Below, piece by piece: positions 7,280 through 14,892 of a stretch of 31,124 nt of DNA. The translations under genes were made by a program, and so were the position numbers. Below the pieces are notes generated by a model. That model did no database searches and was not told the DNA's origin. It saw only the letters and a list, made by a program, of their open reading frames with translations. Each line of letters starts with the position of its first letter. The stretch's first letter is position 1. Origin of the DNA: Chitinophaga pinensis (lineage in GTDB: Bacteria; Bacteroidota; Bacteroidia; AKYH767-A; OLB10); NCBI GenBank assembly GCA_945872015.1, contig CAMBYJ010000002.1:1-31124 (forward strand), given 5' to 3'.

Positions 7280-9412
7280 ATGGCACAGGACATTAAAGAC
7301 CTGAAATTTGTAAGAAATATTGGTATCGCAGCTCACATTGATGCTGGAAAAACGACTACCACTGAACGTATTTTATATTATACGGGTGTAAATCACAAAA
7401 TTGGTGAGGTGCATGAAGGTGCTGCTACAATGGATTGGATGGTTCAAGAGCAGGAGCGTGGTATCACAATTACTTCAGCAGCTACAACATGTTTCTGGAA
7501 TTATCGTGGAGATAACTATAAAATTAACATTATTGATACTCCTGGTCACGTTGATTTTACTGTAGAGGTAAATCGTTCATTACGTGTATTAGATGGATTA
7601 GTATTCTTGTTTTCTTCTGTTGATGGTGTTGAGCCTCAATCTGAGACAAACTGGCGTTTAGCAAACAACTATAATGTAACTCGTATCGGTTTCGTAAATA
7701 AAATGGATCGTGCTGGAGCTGACTTCTTAAACGTAGTTAAGCAAGTGCGTGAAGTATTAGGTGGAAATCCGTTACCATTACAATTACCAATCGGTGCTGA
7801 AGATACTTTTAAAGGCGTTGTTGATTTAATTAACAATCGTGGTATTGTATGGAATGAGCATGATAAAGGGATGACTTTTGAAGAAGTTCCTATTCCTGCT
7901 GATATGGTTGAAGAAACTAAAGAGTGGAGAGAGAAATTATTAGAATCAATTGCAGAATTTGACGATAAATTAATGGAGAAGTATTTCGAAGATCCGAATT
8001 CAATTTCGGAAACAGAAATCCTAGCTGCATTACGTCAGGCTTGCATTGCGAATAAAGTAGTCCCAATGTTATGTGGTTCATCTTTCAAAAACAAAGGTGT
8101 ACAAACAATGTTGGATTATGTTATGGAGTTGATGCCTTCTCCAATGGACAAAAACAATATTATTGGAACAAACCCTGATACAGATGAAGAAGTTCAACGT
8201 CGACCAGACGCAAAAGAACCATTCACTGCATTAGCCTTTAAGATTGCTACTGACCCATTTGTAGGTCGTTTAGCATACTTCCGTTGTTATGCTGGTAGGT
8301 TAGATGCAGGGTCTTATGTTTTGAATACACGTTCAGGACAAAAAGAGCGTATTTCTCGTATCTTCCAAATGCATGCAAATAAACAAAATCAAATTCCTTT
8401 TATTGAGGCGGGTGATATTGGTGCTGCAGTAGGATTTAAGGATATCAAAACAGGTGATACATTATGCGCTGAAAATGCACCAATTGTATTAGAAGCAATG
8501 AATTTCCCTGAGCCAGTAATCGGATTAGCTATTGAGCCAAAAGCGCAAGCTGACGTAGATAAGTTAGGAGTTGCTTTAGGTAAATTAGCTGAAGAAGATC
8601 CAACTTTCCGTGTAAAGTCAGATGACGAAACTGGTCAAACAGTTATCAGCGGAATGGGTGAGCTTCACTTAGAGATTATCGTTGATCGTTTACGTCGCGA
8701 GTTCAAAGTTGAAGTTAACCAAGGTGCTCCTCAAGTTAATTACAAAGAAGCTATTATGGGATCTTACGATCACCGTGAGGTGTATAAGAAGCAAACTGGT
8801 GGTCGTGGTAAATTTGCGGACATCAAGTTTTCGGTTTCTCCTGCTGATACTGATTTCGAAGCTACAGATAAGAATGGTGGATTACAATTCGTGAATGAGA
8901 TTACAGGTGGTAACATTCCTCGTGAATTTATCCCTTCAGTTGAAAAAGGATTCCGTCAGGCAATGGTTAACGGGGTATTAGCTGGTTATCCAATGCAATC
9001 AATGAAGATTCGTTTAACAGATGGTTCTTACCATACAGTCGATTCAGATTCATTATCGTTCGAAATTTGCGCTCGTACTGCATTCCGTGAAGCTTTACCT
9101 AAAGCGAAGCCGGTATTGTTAGAGCCAATCATGAAGTTAGAAGTAATTACTCCAGAGCAAAACATGGGTGATGTAGTAGGTGACTTGAACCGTAGAAGAG
9201 GTCAGATGGAAGGAATGGATAGTCGTGCAGGAGCGCAGGTTGTTAAGGCAAAAGTTCCATTATCAGAAATGTTTGGTTATGTAACAGTTTTGAGAACAAT
9301 AACATCAGGACGTGCATCATCAACAATGGAATTCAGTCATTACTCAGAAGCTCCTCGTAACGTAGCTGAAGAAGTGATTGCAAAATCCAAAGGGAAAGCA
9401 AACGCCAATTAA
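7280..9412 (+). CDS. fusA: Elongation factor G
   Basis: The protein has 710 residues. GTPase motifs are complete: P-loop AHIDAGKT (18-25), switch region ERGITITSAATT (59-70), DTPGH (86-90), NKMD (140-143). The later domains show GMGELHLEI (domain III) and the conserved QTGGRGKFADI and NGGLQFVNEITGGNIPREF in domain IV. EF-G drives translocation of tRNA and mRNA on the ribosome. Bacteroidota often carry several EF-G-like genes; its position in the str operon marks this one as the main copy. Unlike in E. coli, no tuf gene follows; rpsJ comes 39 bases later. Confidence 0.98.
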   Translation: MAQDIKDLKFVRNIGIAAHIDAGKTTTTERILYYTGVNHKIGEVHEGAATMDWMVQEQERGITITSAATTCFWNYRGDNYKINIIDTPGHVDFTVEVNRSLRVLDGLVFLFSSVDGVEPQSETNWRLANNYNVTRIGFVNKMDRAGADFLNVVKQVREVLGGNPLPLQLPIGAEDTFKGVVDLINNRGIVWNEHDKGMTFEEVPIPADMVEETKEWREKLLESIAEFDDKLMEKYFEDPNSISETEILAALRQACIANKVVPMLCGSSFKNKGVQTMLDYVMELMPSPMDKNNIIGTNPDTDEEVQRRPDAKEPFTALAFKIATDPFVGRLAYFRCYAGRLDAGSYVLNTRSGQKERISRIFQMHANKQNQIPFIEAGDIGAAVGFKDIKTGDTLCAENAPIVLEAMNFPEPVIGLAIEPKAQADVDKLGVALGKLAEEDPTFRVKSDDETGQTVISGMGELHLEIIVDRLRREFKVEVNQGAPQVNYKEAIMGSYDHREVYKKQTGGRGKFADIKFSVSPADTDFEATDKNGGLQFVNEITGGNIPREFIPSVEKGFRQAMVNGVLAGYPMQSMKIRLTDGSYHTVDSDSLSFEICARTAFREALPKAKPVLLEPIMKLEVITPEQNMGDVVGDLNRRRGQMEGMDSRAGAQVVKAKVPLSEMFGYVTVLRTITSGRASSTMEFSHYSEAPRNVAEEVIAKSKGKANAN

Positions 9413-9451
9413 TAATTACAAATCTTAAATAGTAATAATCGTTCTTTTAAA

Positions 9452-9757
9452 ATGAGCCAAAGAATCAGAATTAAATTAAAATCTTACGATTACAATTTAG
9501 TAGATAAGTCTGCTGAAAAAATCGTTAAGACGGTAAAGCCTACAGGTGCTGTAGTTAATGGTCCAATTCCATTACCAACAGAGAAGAAAATTTATACAGT
9601 TCTTCGTTCGCCACACGTAAACAAGAAGGCAAGAGAGCAGTTCCAATTATGTAGCTATAAGAGATTATTAGACATCTATAGTTCAACTGCTAAAACAGTT
9701 GATGCTTTGATGAAGCTAGAGTTACCAAGTGGGGTTGAAGTAGAAATCAAGGTTTAG
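9452..9757 (+). CDS. rpsJ: 30S ribosomal protein uS10
   Basis: The 101-residue protein starts MSQRIRIKLKSYDYNLVDKSAEKIVKTV and contains PTGAVVNGPIPLPTEKK and the tip-loop region VLRSPHVNKKAREQF, all typical of uS10. It belongs to the 30S head. In other bacteria it also acts as NusE in antitermination, which fits a very long operon. In E. coli the S10 operon starts here with an L4-controlled leader. In this window fusA precedes it directly and the larger structured gap lies after it, before rplC. Confidence 0.98.
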   Translation: MSQRIRIKLKSYDYNLVDKSAEKIVKTVKPTGAVVNGPIPLPTEKKIYTVLRSPHVNKKAREQFQLCSYKRLLDIYSSTAKTVDALMKLELPSGVEVEIKV

Positions 9758-9790
9758 TTAGCTCAGCACAAATCGTTCTTTAAGAAACAA

Positions 9791-9807
9791 TGACGATAGG
9801 TTCGTCA
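9791..9807 (+). promoter_or_regulatory. Hairpin in the rpsJ-rplC gap
   Basis: TGACGA (9791-9796) pairs perfectly with TCGTCA (9802-9807) around a TAGGT loop. It lies in a 97-base gap, one of the two largest in the operon. It is a candidate leader element for the rplC-rplD group, with no T-run to suggest termination. Confidence 0.3.
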
Positions 9808-9854
9808 AATTATAATTAATCAATTAAGTCCAAAACAACTAAAACGTAGTTAAG

Positions 9855-10472
9855 ATGGCAGGTATCATCGGAAAAAAGGTCGGCATGACCAGTATCTTCG
9901 ATGCAGAGGGAAGAAATATCCCATGCACCGTTGTAGAAGCAGGCCCTTGTGTTGTAACACAAGTTAAATCGGTCGGAACGGATGGCTATGAAGCAATCCA
10001 GTTATCATTCGGAGAAAAGAAGGAAAAAAACACTTCAGCTCCAATGATAGGACATTTCAAAAAAGCAAACACAACACCAAAGCGTGAAGTCATAGAATTC
10101 ACGAATTTTGAAGATGAGTTTTCTATTGGTGATGTTGTTAAATGCGATATTTTTCAAGAAGGTGACTTCTGTGAAGTTGTCGGTACTTCCAAAGGAAAAG
10201 GTTTTCAAGGAGTAGTTAAACGTCACAACTTTAGTGGGGTTGGTGGATCTACTCACGGTCAACATGATCGACAACGTGCTCCAGGTTCATTAGGTGCTTC
10301 TTCATGGCCATCACGAGTTATGAAGGGTATGCGTATGGCTGGTCATAAAGGAAATTCACGCGTAAAGCTTCAGAATTTAGTAATTGTAAAGGTACTTCCT
10401 GAGCAAAATCTTTTGTTCATCAAAGGAGCGATACCAGGTCATAAAGGTTCAATTGTAACGGTATTGAAATAA
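9855..10472 (+). CDS. rplC: 50S ribosomal protein uL3
   Basis: The 205-residue protein starts MAGIIGKKVGMTSIFDAEGR and has the extended-loop region VKRHNFSGVGGSTHGQHDR followed by RAPGSLGASSWPSRVMKGM, which reaches toward the peptidyl transferase centre. At the place where E. coli has NQTPG, with the PrmB-methylated Gln150, this protein has SSWPS, so that modification is not expected. It is an early 50S assembly protein. It is followed by rplD after two bases. Confidence 0.98.
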   Translation: MAGIIGKKVGMTSIFDAEGRNIPCTVVEAGPCVVTQVKSVGTDGYEAIQLSFGEKKEKNTSAPMIGHFKKANTTPKREVIEFTNFEDEFSIGDVVKCDIFQEGDFCEVVGTSKGKGFQGVVKRHNFSGVGGSTHGQHDRQRAPGSLGASSWPSRVMKGMRMAGHKGNSRVKLQNLVIVKVLPEQNLLFIKGAIPGHKGSIVTVLK

Positions 10473-10474
10473 TC

Positions 10475-11107
10475 ATGGAATTAGCTGTATATAACACATC
10501 AGGAAAAGAGACAGGCCGTAAAGCATCTCTTAACGATAACATCTATGGCATAACGCCAAATGATCACGCGATCTATTTAGATGTAAAACTTTATAACGCC
10601 AATCAGCGTCAAGGTACGCACAAGGCAAAAGAAAGAAACGAGATTTCTGCTACAACAAAAAAGTTGAAGCGTCAAAAAGGAACTGGTGGTGCCCGTGCGG
10701 GTTCAATGAAATCACCTGTTTTCGTTGGTGGAGGTCGTGTATTCGGTCCTCGTCCAAGAAACTACTCGTTCAGTTTAAATAAGAAATTAAAGCGTTTAGC
10801 TAGAATTTCTGCCCTAGCTTACAAGGCACAGGCAAATGGTGTAATGATCGTAGAAGATTTAAATTTCGCTGCTCCAAAGACTGCTCAAATGGTAGAATTG
10901 GTAAAAAATTTAAATTTATCTGAGAAAAAAACATTAATTGTTGTTTCGCAAACAAATAAAAACGTATATTTGTCCTCCCGAAATTTGACTCGCAATAAAG
11001 TAGTAGTTGCTTCAGATTTAAATACTTACGATATTTTGCATGCTCAGAACCTTTTAATTACTGAGGGTTCATTGCCGATTATCGAGAGTACATTGCTCAA
11101 AAAATAA
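10475..11107 (+). CDS. rplD: 50S ribosomal protein uL4
   Basis: The 210-residue protein has the long rRNA-penetrating loop (about 55-100: KAKERNEISATTKKLKRQKGTGGARAG-type sequence, then FVGGGRVFGPRPRNYS), which lines the exit tunnel constriction together with uL22. E. coli L4 represses the S10 operon by binding its leader. Here no such leader is seen before rpsJ, so any L4 control would have to act elsewhere. A 91-base gap with two hairpins follows. Confidence 0.97.
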   Translation: MELAVYNTSGKETGRKASLNDNIYGITPNDHAIYLDVKLYNANQRQGTHKAKERNEISATTKKLKRQKGTGGARAGSMKSPVFVGGGRVFGPRPRNYSFSLNKKLKRLARISALAYKAQANGVMIVEDLNFAAPKTAQMVELVKNLNLSEKKTLIVVSQTNKNVYLSSRNLTRNKVVVASDLNTYDILHAQNLLITEGSLPIIESTLLKK

Positions 11108-11115
11108 CTCGTTAT

Positions 11116-11141
11116 GGCTTGATGACAAGGTAAGTCAAGCT
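11116..11141 (+). promoter_or_regulatory. Hairpin after rplD
   Basis: GGCTTGA (11116-11122) pairs with TCAAGCT (11135-11141, one G-T pair) around a 12-base loop. It lies 9 bases after the rplD stop in a 91-base gap. No T-run follows, so it looks like a processing or regulatory element, not a terminator. Confidence 0.3.
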
Positions 11142-11163
11142 GTTTGAAATGATAAATAATTAA

Positions 11164-11175
11164 GTGCTCTGGCAC
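11164..11175 (+). promoter_or_regulatory. Small tetraloop hairpin upstream of rplW
   Basis: GTGC (11164-11167) and GCAC (11172-11175) pair around a TCTG tetraloop, 24 bases before the rplW ATG. It is the second stem of the rplD-rplW gap. Four pairs alone is weak evidence. Confidence 0.2.
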
Positions 11176-11198
11176 GATAAACCAAGAGATAGAATAAA

Positions 11199-11489
11199 AT
11201 GGAAATTCTGAAGAAACCGGTCGTAACCGAAAAGATGAACCGGATCACGGAGAAGCAGCCACGCTACGGCTTTATAGTAGACAAACGCGCTAACAAGATT
11301 GAAATCAAGAAAGCGGTTGAGTCTATGTATTCTGTAAACGTTGAGTCTGTGAACACAATGGTATTTCGCGGAAAGTCGAAATCTCGTTACACAAAAACTG
11401 GTTTTGTTACTGGTGCGCGTCCTAATTTTAAGAAAGCAATTGTTACCTTGAGAAAGGGCGAGAGCATTGATTTCTTCAGTAACATTTAA
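11199..11489 (+). CDS. rplW: 50S ribosomal protein uL23
   Basis: The 96-residue protein starts MEILKKPVVTEKMNRITEKQ and continues YGFIVDKRANKIEIKKAVESMY, with the internal loop around MVFRGKSKSRYTKTGF. uL23 sits at the tunnel exit, where trigger factor and SRP dock in other bacteria. The order rplD-rplW-rplB is the usual S10 order. The start ATG follows a purine/A-rich leader (gatagaataaa). Confidence 0.98.
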   Translation: MEILKKPVVTEKMNRITEKQPRYGFIVDKRANKIEIKKAVESMYSVNVESVNTMVFRGKSKSRYTKTGFVTGARPNFKKAIVTLRKGESIDFFSNI

Positions 11490-11510
11490 TTCTAAGAAAG
11501 AAAGAGAGCA

Positions 11511-12335
11511 ATGGGAACTAGAAAACTTCGTCCAATGACCCCCGGTCAGCGTCATGCAGTACGTAACGACTATTCAGAATTAACTGCAAACGAGCCTGAA
11601 AAGTCACTCGTAGTATCAGTAAAGCGCAGTGGTGGTAGAAATCACAGCGGTAAGATGACAATGCGCTACATAGGCGGTGGTCACAAAAAAGCATATCGTA
11701 TTATTGATTTTAAACGCGATAAAGAAAACATCAATGGTAAAGTAATGACAATTGAGTACGATCCAAACCGTACTTCTTTTATTGCATTAGTTAATTACAG
11801 TGATGGAGAAAAGCGTTATATTATTGCACCAACAGGTTTAAAAGTTGGTCAAGATATTATGTCTGGTGCTCAAGCAGCTCCGGAAGTTGGTAATGCACTT
11901 CCATTAAAAGACATTCCTTTAGGTACATTAATTCACAACATCGAGATGCGTCCTGGTCAGGGTGCGAAAATAGCACGCAGTGCTGGTTCGTACGCTCAGT
12001 TGGCAGCTCGTGAAGGTAAGTATGCAACTATCAAGATGCCTTCTGGCGAAACTCGAATGATACTTGTTAACTGTATGGCTTCAATTGGAACAGTTTCCAA
12101 TTCAGACCATAATAAAGTTAGCAGTGGTAAAGCGGGAAGAAATCGTTGGAAAGGTATTCGTCCTCGTGTTAGAGGGGTTGCAATGAACCCAGTTGATCAC
12201 CCGATGGGTGGTGGTGAAGGACGCGCATCTGGAGGACATCCAAGATCTCGTAAAGGCTTATTAGCTAAAGGATATAAAACTCGTAAATTAAGTAACCCGT
12301 CCAACAAGTACATTGTTGAACGTCGTAAAAAATAA
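11511..12335 (+). CDS. rplB: 50S ribosomal protein uL2
   Basis: The protein has 274 residues. It shows the RNA-binding core RYIGGGHKKAYRIIDFKRD, the mid segment IEMRPGQGAKIARSAGSYAQ, and the C-terminal NPVDHPMGGGEGRASGGHPRSRKG. His230 of DHP is kept. The following residue, often His in other phyla (DHPHGGG), is Met232, which I believe is usual for Bacteroidota. uL2 helps join the subunits and shapes the peptidyl transferase region. The leader aagaaagaaagagagca is purine-rich but lacks a GGAGG core. Confidence 0.98.
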   Translation: MGTRKLRPMTPGQRHAVRNDYSELTANEPEKSLVVSVKRSGGRNHSGKMTMRYIGGGHKKAYRIIDFKRDKENINGKVMTIEYDPNRTSFIALVNYSDGEKRYIIAPTGLKVGQDIMSGAQAAPEVGNALPLKDIPLGTLIHNIEMRPGQGAKIARSAGSYAQLAAREGKYATIKMPSGETRMILVNCMASIGTVSNSDHNKVSSGKAGRNRWKGIRPRVRGVAMNPVDHPMGGGEGRASGGHPRSRKGLLAKGYKTRKLSNPSNKYIVERRKK

Positions 12336-12351
12336 TTGATACAATAAACAC

Positions 12352-12630
12352 ATGGGCCGTTCGCTTAAAAAAGGACCGTACATCGACTATAAATTAGAGC
12401 AGAAAGTGCTTTCGATGAACGATACTAGTAAAAAGTCTGTTATCAAAACATGGTCACGCAGATCAATGATTTCACCTGAATTCGTGAATCACACATTTGC
12501 TGTTCATAATGGAAATAAATTTATTCCTGTATATGTTACGGAAAATATGGTTGGACATAAGTTAGGTGAGTTTGCACCAACCAGAAATTTCAGAGGACAT
12601 GCTGGAAGTAAAGATAAAGGTAAGAAGTAA
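12352..12630 (+). CDS. rpsS: 30S ribosomal protein uS19
   Basis: The 92-residue protein starts MGRSLKKGPYIDYKLEQKV and contains IKTWSRRSMISPEFVNHTFAVHNG and the C-terminal GHKLGEFAPTRNFRGHAG, all diagnostic for uS19. It lies in the 30S head with uS13 and contacts the large subunit. It is five bases from rplV and within 16 bases of rplB, so translation is probably coupled. Confidence 0.98.
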   Translation: MGRSLKKGPYIDYKLEQKVLSMNDTSKKSVIKTWSRRSMISPEFVNHTFAVHNGNKFIPVYVTENMVGHKLGEFAPTRNFRGHAGSKDKGKK

Positions 12631-12635
12631 TAATC

Positions 12636-13067
12636 ATGGGAGCTAGAAAACGTAACGCCGCAGAAGCGCGCAAAACCGCTCAGAAAGAAAAGTCTTTCGC
12701 CAAATTAAATGATTGCCCTACATCTCCTCGTAAGATGAGATTAGTTGCAGATATGATCCGTGGAAAAAAAGTAGATCTTGCTTTAGCAATGCTACGATTC
12801 AGTACAAAGGAAGCTGCAGGCCGCTTAGAGAAGTTATTATTATCTGCTTTAGCAAACTGGCAAGCAAAAAATGAAGGCAAAAGAATTGAAGATCAGGAAT
12901 TATATGTGACTGACATTAATGTTGACTCTGGTCGTATGTTAAAACGTCTTCGTCCGGCACCTCAAGGACGTGGTTACAGAATTCGTAAGCGTTCAAATCA
13001 TGTCACTTTGTTAGTCGACACGAAAAAAGTATCAATTAAAGAATCAACAACAGAAACAATTGCATAA
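12636..13067 (+). CDS. rplV: 50S ribosomal protein uL22
   Basis: The protein has 143 residues. The core starts at about residue 23 with AKLNDCPTSPRKMRLVADMIRGKKV. The beta-hairpin that lines the exit tunnel is at about 105-118 (MLKRLRPAPQGRGYRIRKRSNH), where macrolide-resistance changes arise in other bacteria; it looks intact. Compared with the roughly 110-residue E. coli protein it has a basic, alanine-rich N-terminal extension of about 22 residues and a short C-terminal tail. Confidence 0.97.
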   Translation: MGARKRNAAEARKTAQKEKSFAKLNDCPTSPRKMRLVADMIRGKKVDLALAMLRFSTKEAAGRLEKLLLSALANWQAKNEGKRIEDQELYVTDINVDSGRMLKRLRPAPQGRGYRIRKRSNHVTLLVDTKKVSIKESTTETIA

Positions 13068-13076
13068 TAACGAGTA

Positions 13077-13856
13077 ATGGGACAAAAAGCACACCCGATA
13101 GGAAATCGTTTAGGTATCATCCGTGGATGGGATTCAAACTGGTATGGCGGAAAGAATTATTCTGACAAATTAGTTGAGGACGAAAAAATCCGTAAATATT
13201 TATTAGCTCGTCTTGCAAAAGGCGGAGTGTCACGCATAGTGATTGAAAGAACTTTGAAGTTAATTACTGTTACAATTCATACGGCTCGTCCAGGTATTGT
13301 AATTGGTAAAGGCGGAGCTGAAGTTGATAAATTGAAGGAAGAAATTAAGAAGCTTACTAAGAAAGATGTTCAAATAAACATCTATGAAATTAAACGTCCT
13401 GAAACAGATGCTCAGTTAGTAGCAGATGGAGTTGCTCGTCAGTTAGAAGCAAGGATTTCATTCCGTCGTGCAATGAAGCAAGCAGTAGCAGGAACAATGC
13501 GTGTTGGTGCAGATGGAATTAAAGTTAACTGCAGCGGACGATTAGGTGGAGCGGAGATGGCTCGTTCAGAACAATATAAAGAAGGTAGAGTTCCATTACA
13601 TACATTCCGTGCTGATATTGATTATGCACTAGCAGAAGCTCATACAGCTTATGGTATCATCGGAGTTAAAGTATGGATTTGCAAAGGAGAAGTTTACGGA
13701 AAACGTGATTTATCGCCAAACGTAGGATCTAATGCAAGTTCGGGAGCGAGTGGAGGTTCTTCAAAAGGAAGAGATAATAATGACCGTGGAGGAAGAGGTG
13801 ATCGTGGTAAAGGTGGAAGAGGTGGAAGAAACGATCGTGGTCGTGACAGAAAATAA
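13077..13856 (+). CDS. rpsC: 30S ribosomal protein uS3 with RG-rich tail
   Basis: The protein has 259 residues. The core is standard: MGQKAHPIGNRLG start, KH domain with GIVIGKGG (73-80), and the C-domain with GVKVWICKGEVYGK. From about residue 213 there is a low-complexity tail of Ser/Gly/Asn followed by repeated RGG, RGD and GRGG units ending RGRDRK. E. coli uS3 also has a short basic tail, but this one is longer and distinctly glycine/arginine-rich. uS3 forms part of the mRNA entry channel and helicase site, so the tail would lie near incoming mRNA. Confidence 0.97.
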   Translation: MGQKAHPIGNRLGIIRGWDSNWYGGKNYSDKLVEDEKIRKYLLARLAKGGVSRIVIERTLKLITVTIHTARPGIVIGKGGAEVDKLKEEIKKLTKKDVQINIYEIKRPETDAQLVADGVARQLEARISFRRAMKQAVAGTMRVGADGIKVNCSGRLGGAEMARSEQYKEGRVPLHTFRADIDYALAEAHTAYGIIGVKVWICKGEVYGKRDLSPNVGSNASSGASGGSSKGRDNNDRGGRGDRGKGGRGGRNDRGRDRK

Positions 13857-13882
13857 GCATTAATTAAATTAAAAATAACCAT

Positions 13883-13896
13883 CAGCATTATTGCTG
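13883..13896 (+). other. Small inverted repeat in the rpsC-rplP gap
   Basis: CAGC (13883-13886) and GCTG (13893-13896) flank ATTATT in a 63-base gap. It is only four pairs, so it may be chance. Confidence 0.15.
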
Positions 13897-13919
13897 GCAA
13901 AGTATAACTCAAGAGAGTC

Positions 13920-14339
13920 ATGTTACAGCCAAAGAAAACTAAGTTTCGTAAACAACATAAAATGGTTCCAAAGGGAACAGCTACAAGAGGTACATCTTTA
14001 GCGTTCGGTTCTTTCGGAATAAAATCTTTAGAAACTTGCTGGATTACATCCCGTCAGATTGAAGCAGCCCGTGTTGCGGTAACTCGTTACATGAAGCGTG
14101 AAGGACAAATTTGGATTAGAATATTTCCTGACAAACCAATTACTCGTAAGCCGTTAGAGGTACGTATGGGTAAAGGTAAAGGAGCTCCTGAATTTTGGGT
14201 AGCAACAGTTAAACCAGGCACTGTAATATTTGAAGCTGAAGGTGTTTCAATGGATATCGCCAAAGAAGCATTGCGTTTAGCAGCACAAAAATTACCGGTA
14301 ACTACTAAGTTTGTAGTAAGACCAGATTATCAAGCATAA
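13920..14339 (+). CDS. rplP: 50S ribosomal protein uL16
   Basis: The 139-residue protein starts MLQPKKTKFRKQHKM and contains LAFGSFGIKSLETCWITSRQIEAAR, the arginine-bearing VRMGKGKGAPEFWVATVKPG loop and the ALRLAAQKLPVTTKFV end. uL16 binds between domains II and V of 23S rRNA, contacts the A-site tRNA and enters late in 50S assembly. It follows a 63-base gap and precedes rpmC by 22 bases. Confidence 0.98.
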   Translation: MLQPKKTKFRKQHKMVPKGTATRGTSLAFGSFGIKSLETCWITSRQIEAARVAVTRYMKREGQIWIRIFPDKPITRKPLEVRMGKGKGAPEFWVATVKPGTVIFEAEGVSMDIAKEALRLAAQKLPVTTKFVVRPDYQA

Positions 14340-14361
14340 TAATTAAAAGAACGATATAGCC

Positions 14362-14568
14362 ATGAAACAGTCCATCGTAAAGGATCTGACAACAGACGAA
14401 GTTCGAATGAAAATTAAAGAGGAGCGTGCAGGATACGTGAAAATGAAAATGGCTCATGCCGTTTCTCCAATAGAAAACCCAATGAAGTTACGTGATGCGA
14501 GAAAAGTAATTGCTCGTTTAGAGACTGAACTTCGAAATAGAATGAACCAACAACAAGCTGCCCAATAA
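14362..14568 (+). CDS. rpmC: 50S ribosomal protein uL29
   Basis: The 68-residue, mostly helical protein has the uL29 signature: an N-terminal helix (KDLTTDEVRMKIKEER) and a second helix with NPMKLRDARKVIARLETELR. It binds near the tunnel exit next to uL23. Only five bases separate it from rpsQ. Its leader contains AAAAGAACGAT, the reverse complement of a stretch upstream of rpsJ; this may be chance. Confidence 0.96.
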   Translation: MKQSIVKDLTTDEVRMKIKEERAGYVKMKMAHAVSPIENPMKLRDARKVIARLETELRNRMNQQQAAQ

Positions 14569-14573
14569 ATATC

Positions 14574-14831
14574 ATGGAAGAAAGAGCGCTTCGTAAGGAA
14601 CGTATAGGAATCGTAACCAGCACCAAAATGGACAAGTCCATAGTTGTGTCTGTAGAAAGACGTGAAAAACATCCCAAGTATGGGAAATTCATCAAGAAGA
14701 CCAAAAAGTTTATGGCTCATGATGATAAGAACGAGTGCGGTGTTGGAGACACTGTACGTATTATGGAAACACGACCATTAAGTAAGCTTAAACGCTGGAG
14801 AATGGTTGAAATATTAGAAAAAGCGAAATAA
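14574..14831 (+). CDS. rpsQ: 30S ribosomal protein uS17
   Basis: The 85-residue OB-fold protein contains GIVTSTKMDKSIVVSVERREKHPKYGKFIKKTKKF and the C-terminal GDTVRIMETRPLSKLKRWR, both diagnostic for uS17, an early 30S binder. It is the last gene of the S10 portion; the 61-base gap that follows holds a seven-pair hairpin. Confidence 0.98.
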   Translation: MEERALRKERIGIVTSTKMDKSIVVSVERREKHPKYGKFIKKTKKFMAHDDKNECGVGDTVRIMETRPLSKLKRWRMVEILEKAK

Positions 14832-14844
14832 TAATCCTGTATCC

Positions 14845-14866
14845 GGCTATTGGAATTTTAATAGCC
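14845..14866 (+). promoter_or_regulatory. Hairpin between rpsQ and rplN
   Basis: GGCTATT (14845-14851) pairs perfectly with AATAGCC (14860-14866) around an eight-base loop. It falls at the S10/spc boundary, 26 bases before the rplN ATG, and has no T-run. It is a candidate control or cleavage site. Confidence 0.35.
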
Positions 14867-14892
14867 ATACAACCAGATAACGGAAAGAGAAT

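Noticed and set aside
13780..13850. GGAAGAGGT-like repeats as a DNA repeat array or CRISPR
   Set aside because: The repetition is short, irregular and in frame, encoding RGG units of uS3; there are no spacers.
13694..13921. Antisense ORF over the uS3 tail
   Set aside because: It is a proline/leucine-rich shadow of the Gly/Arg-rich coding sequence, with no start context of its own.
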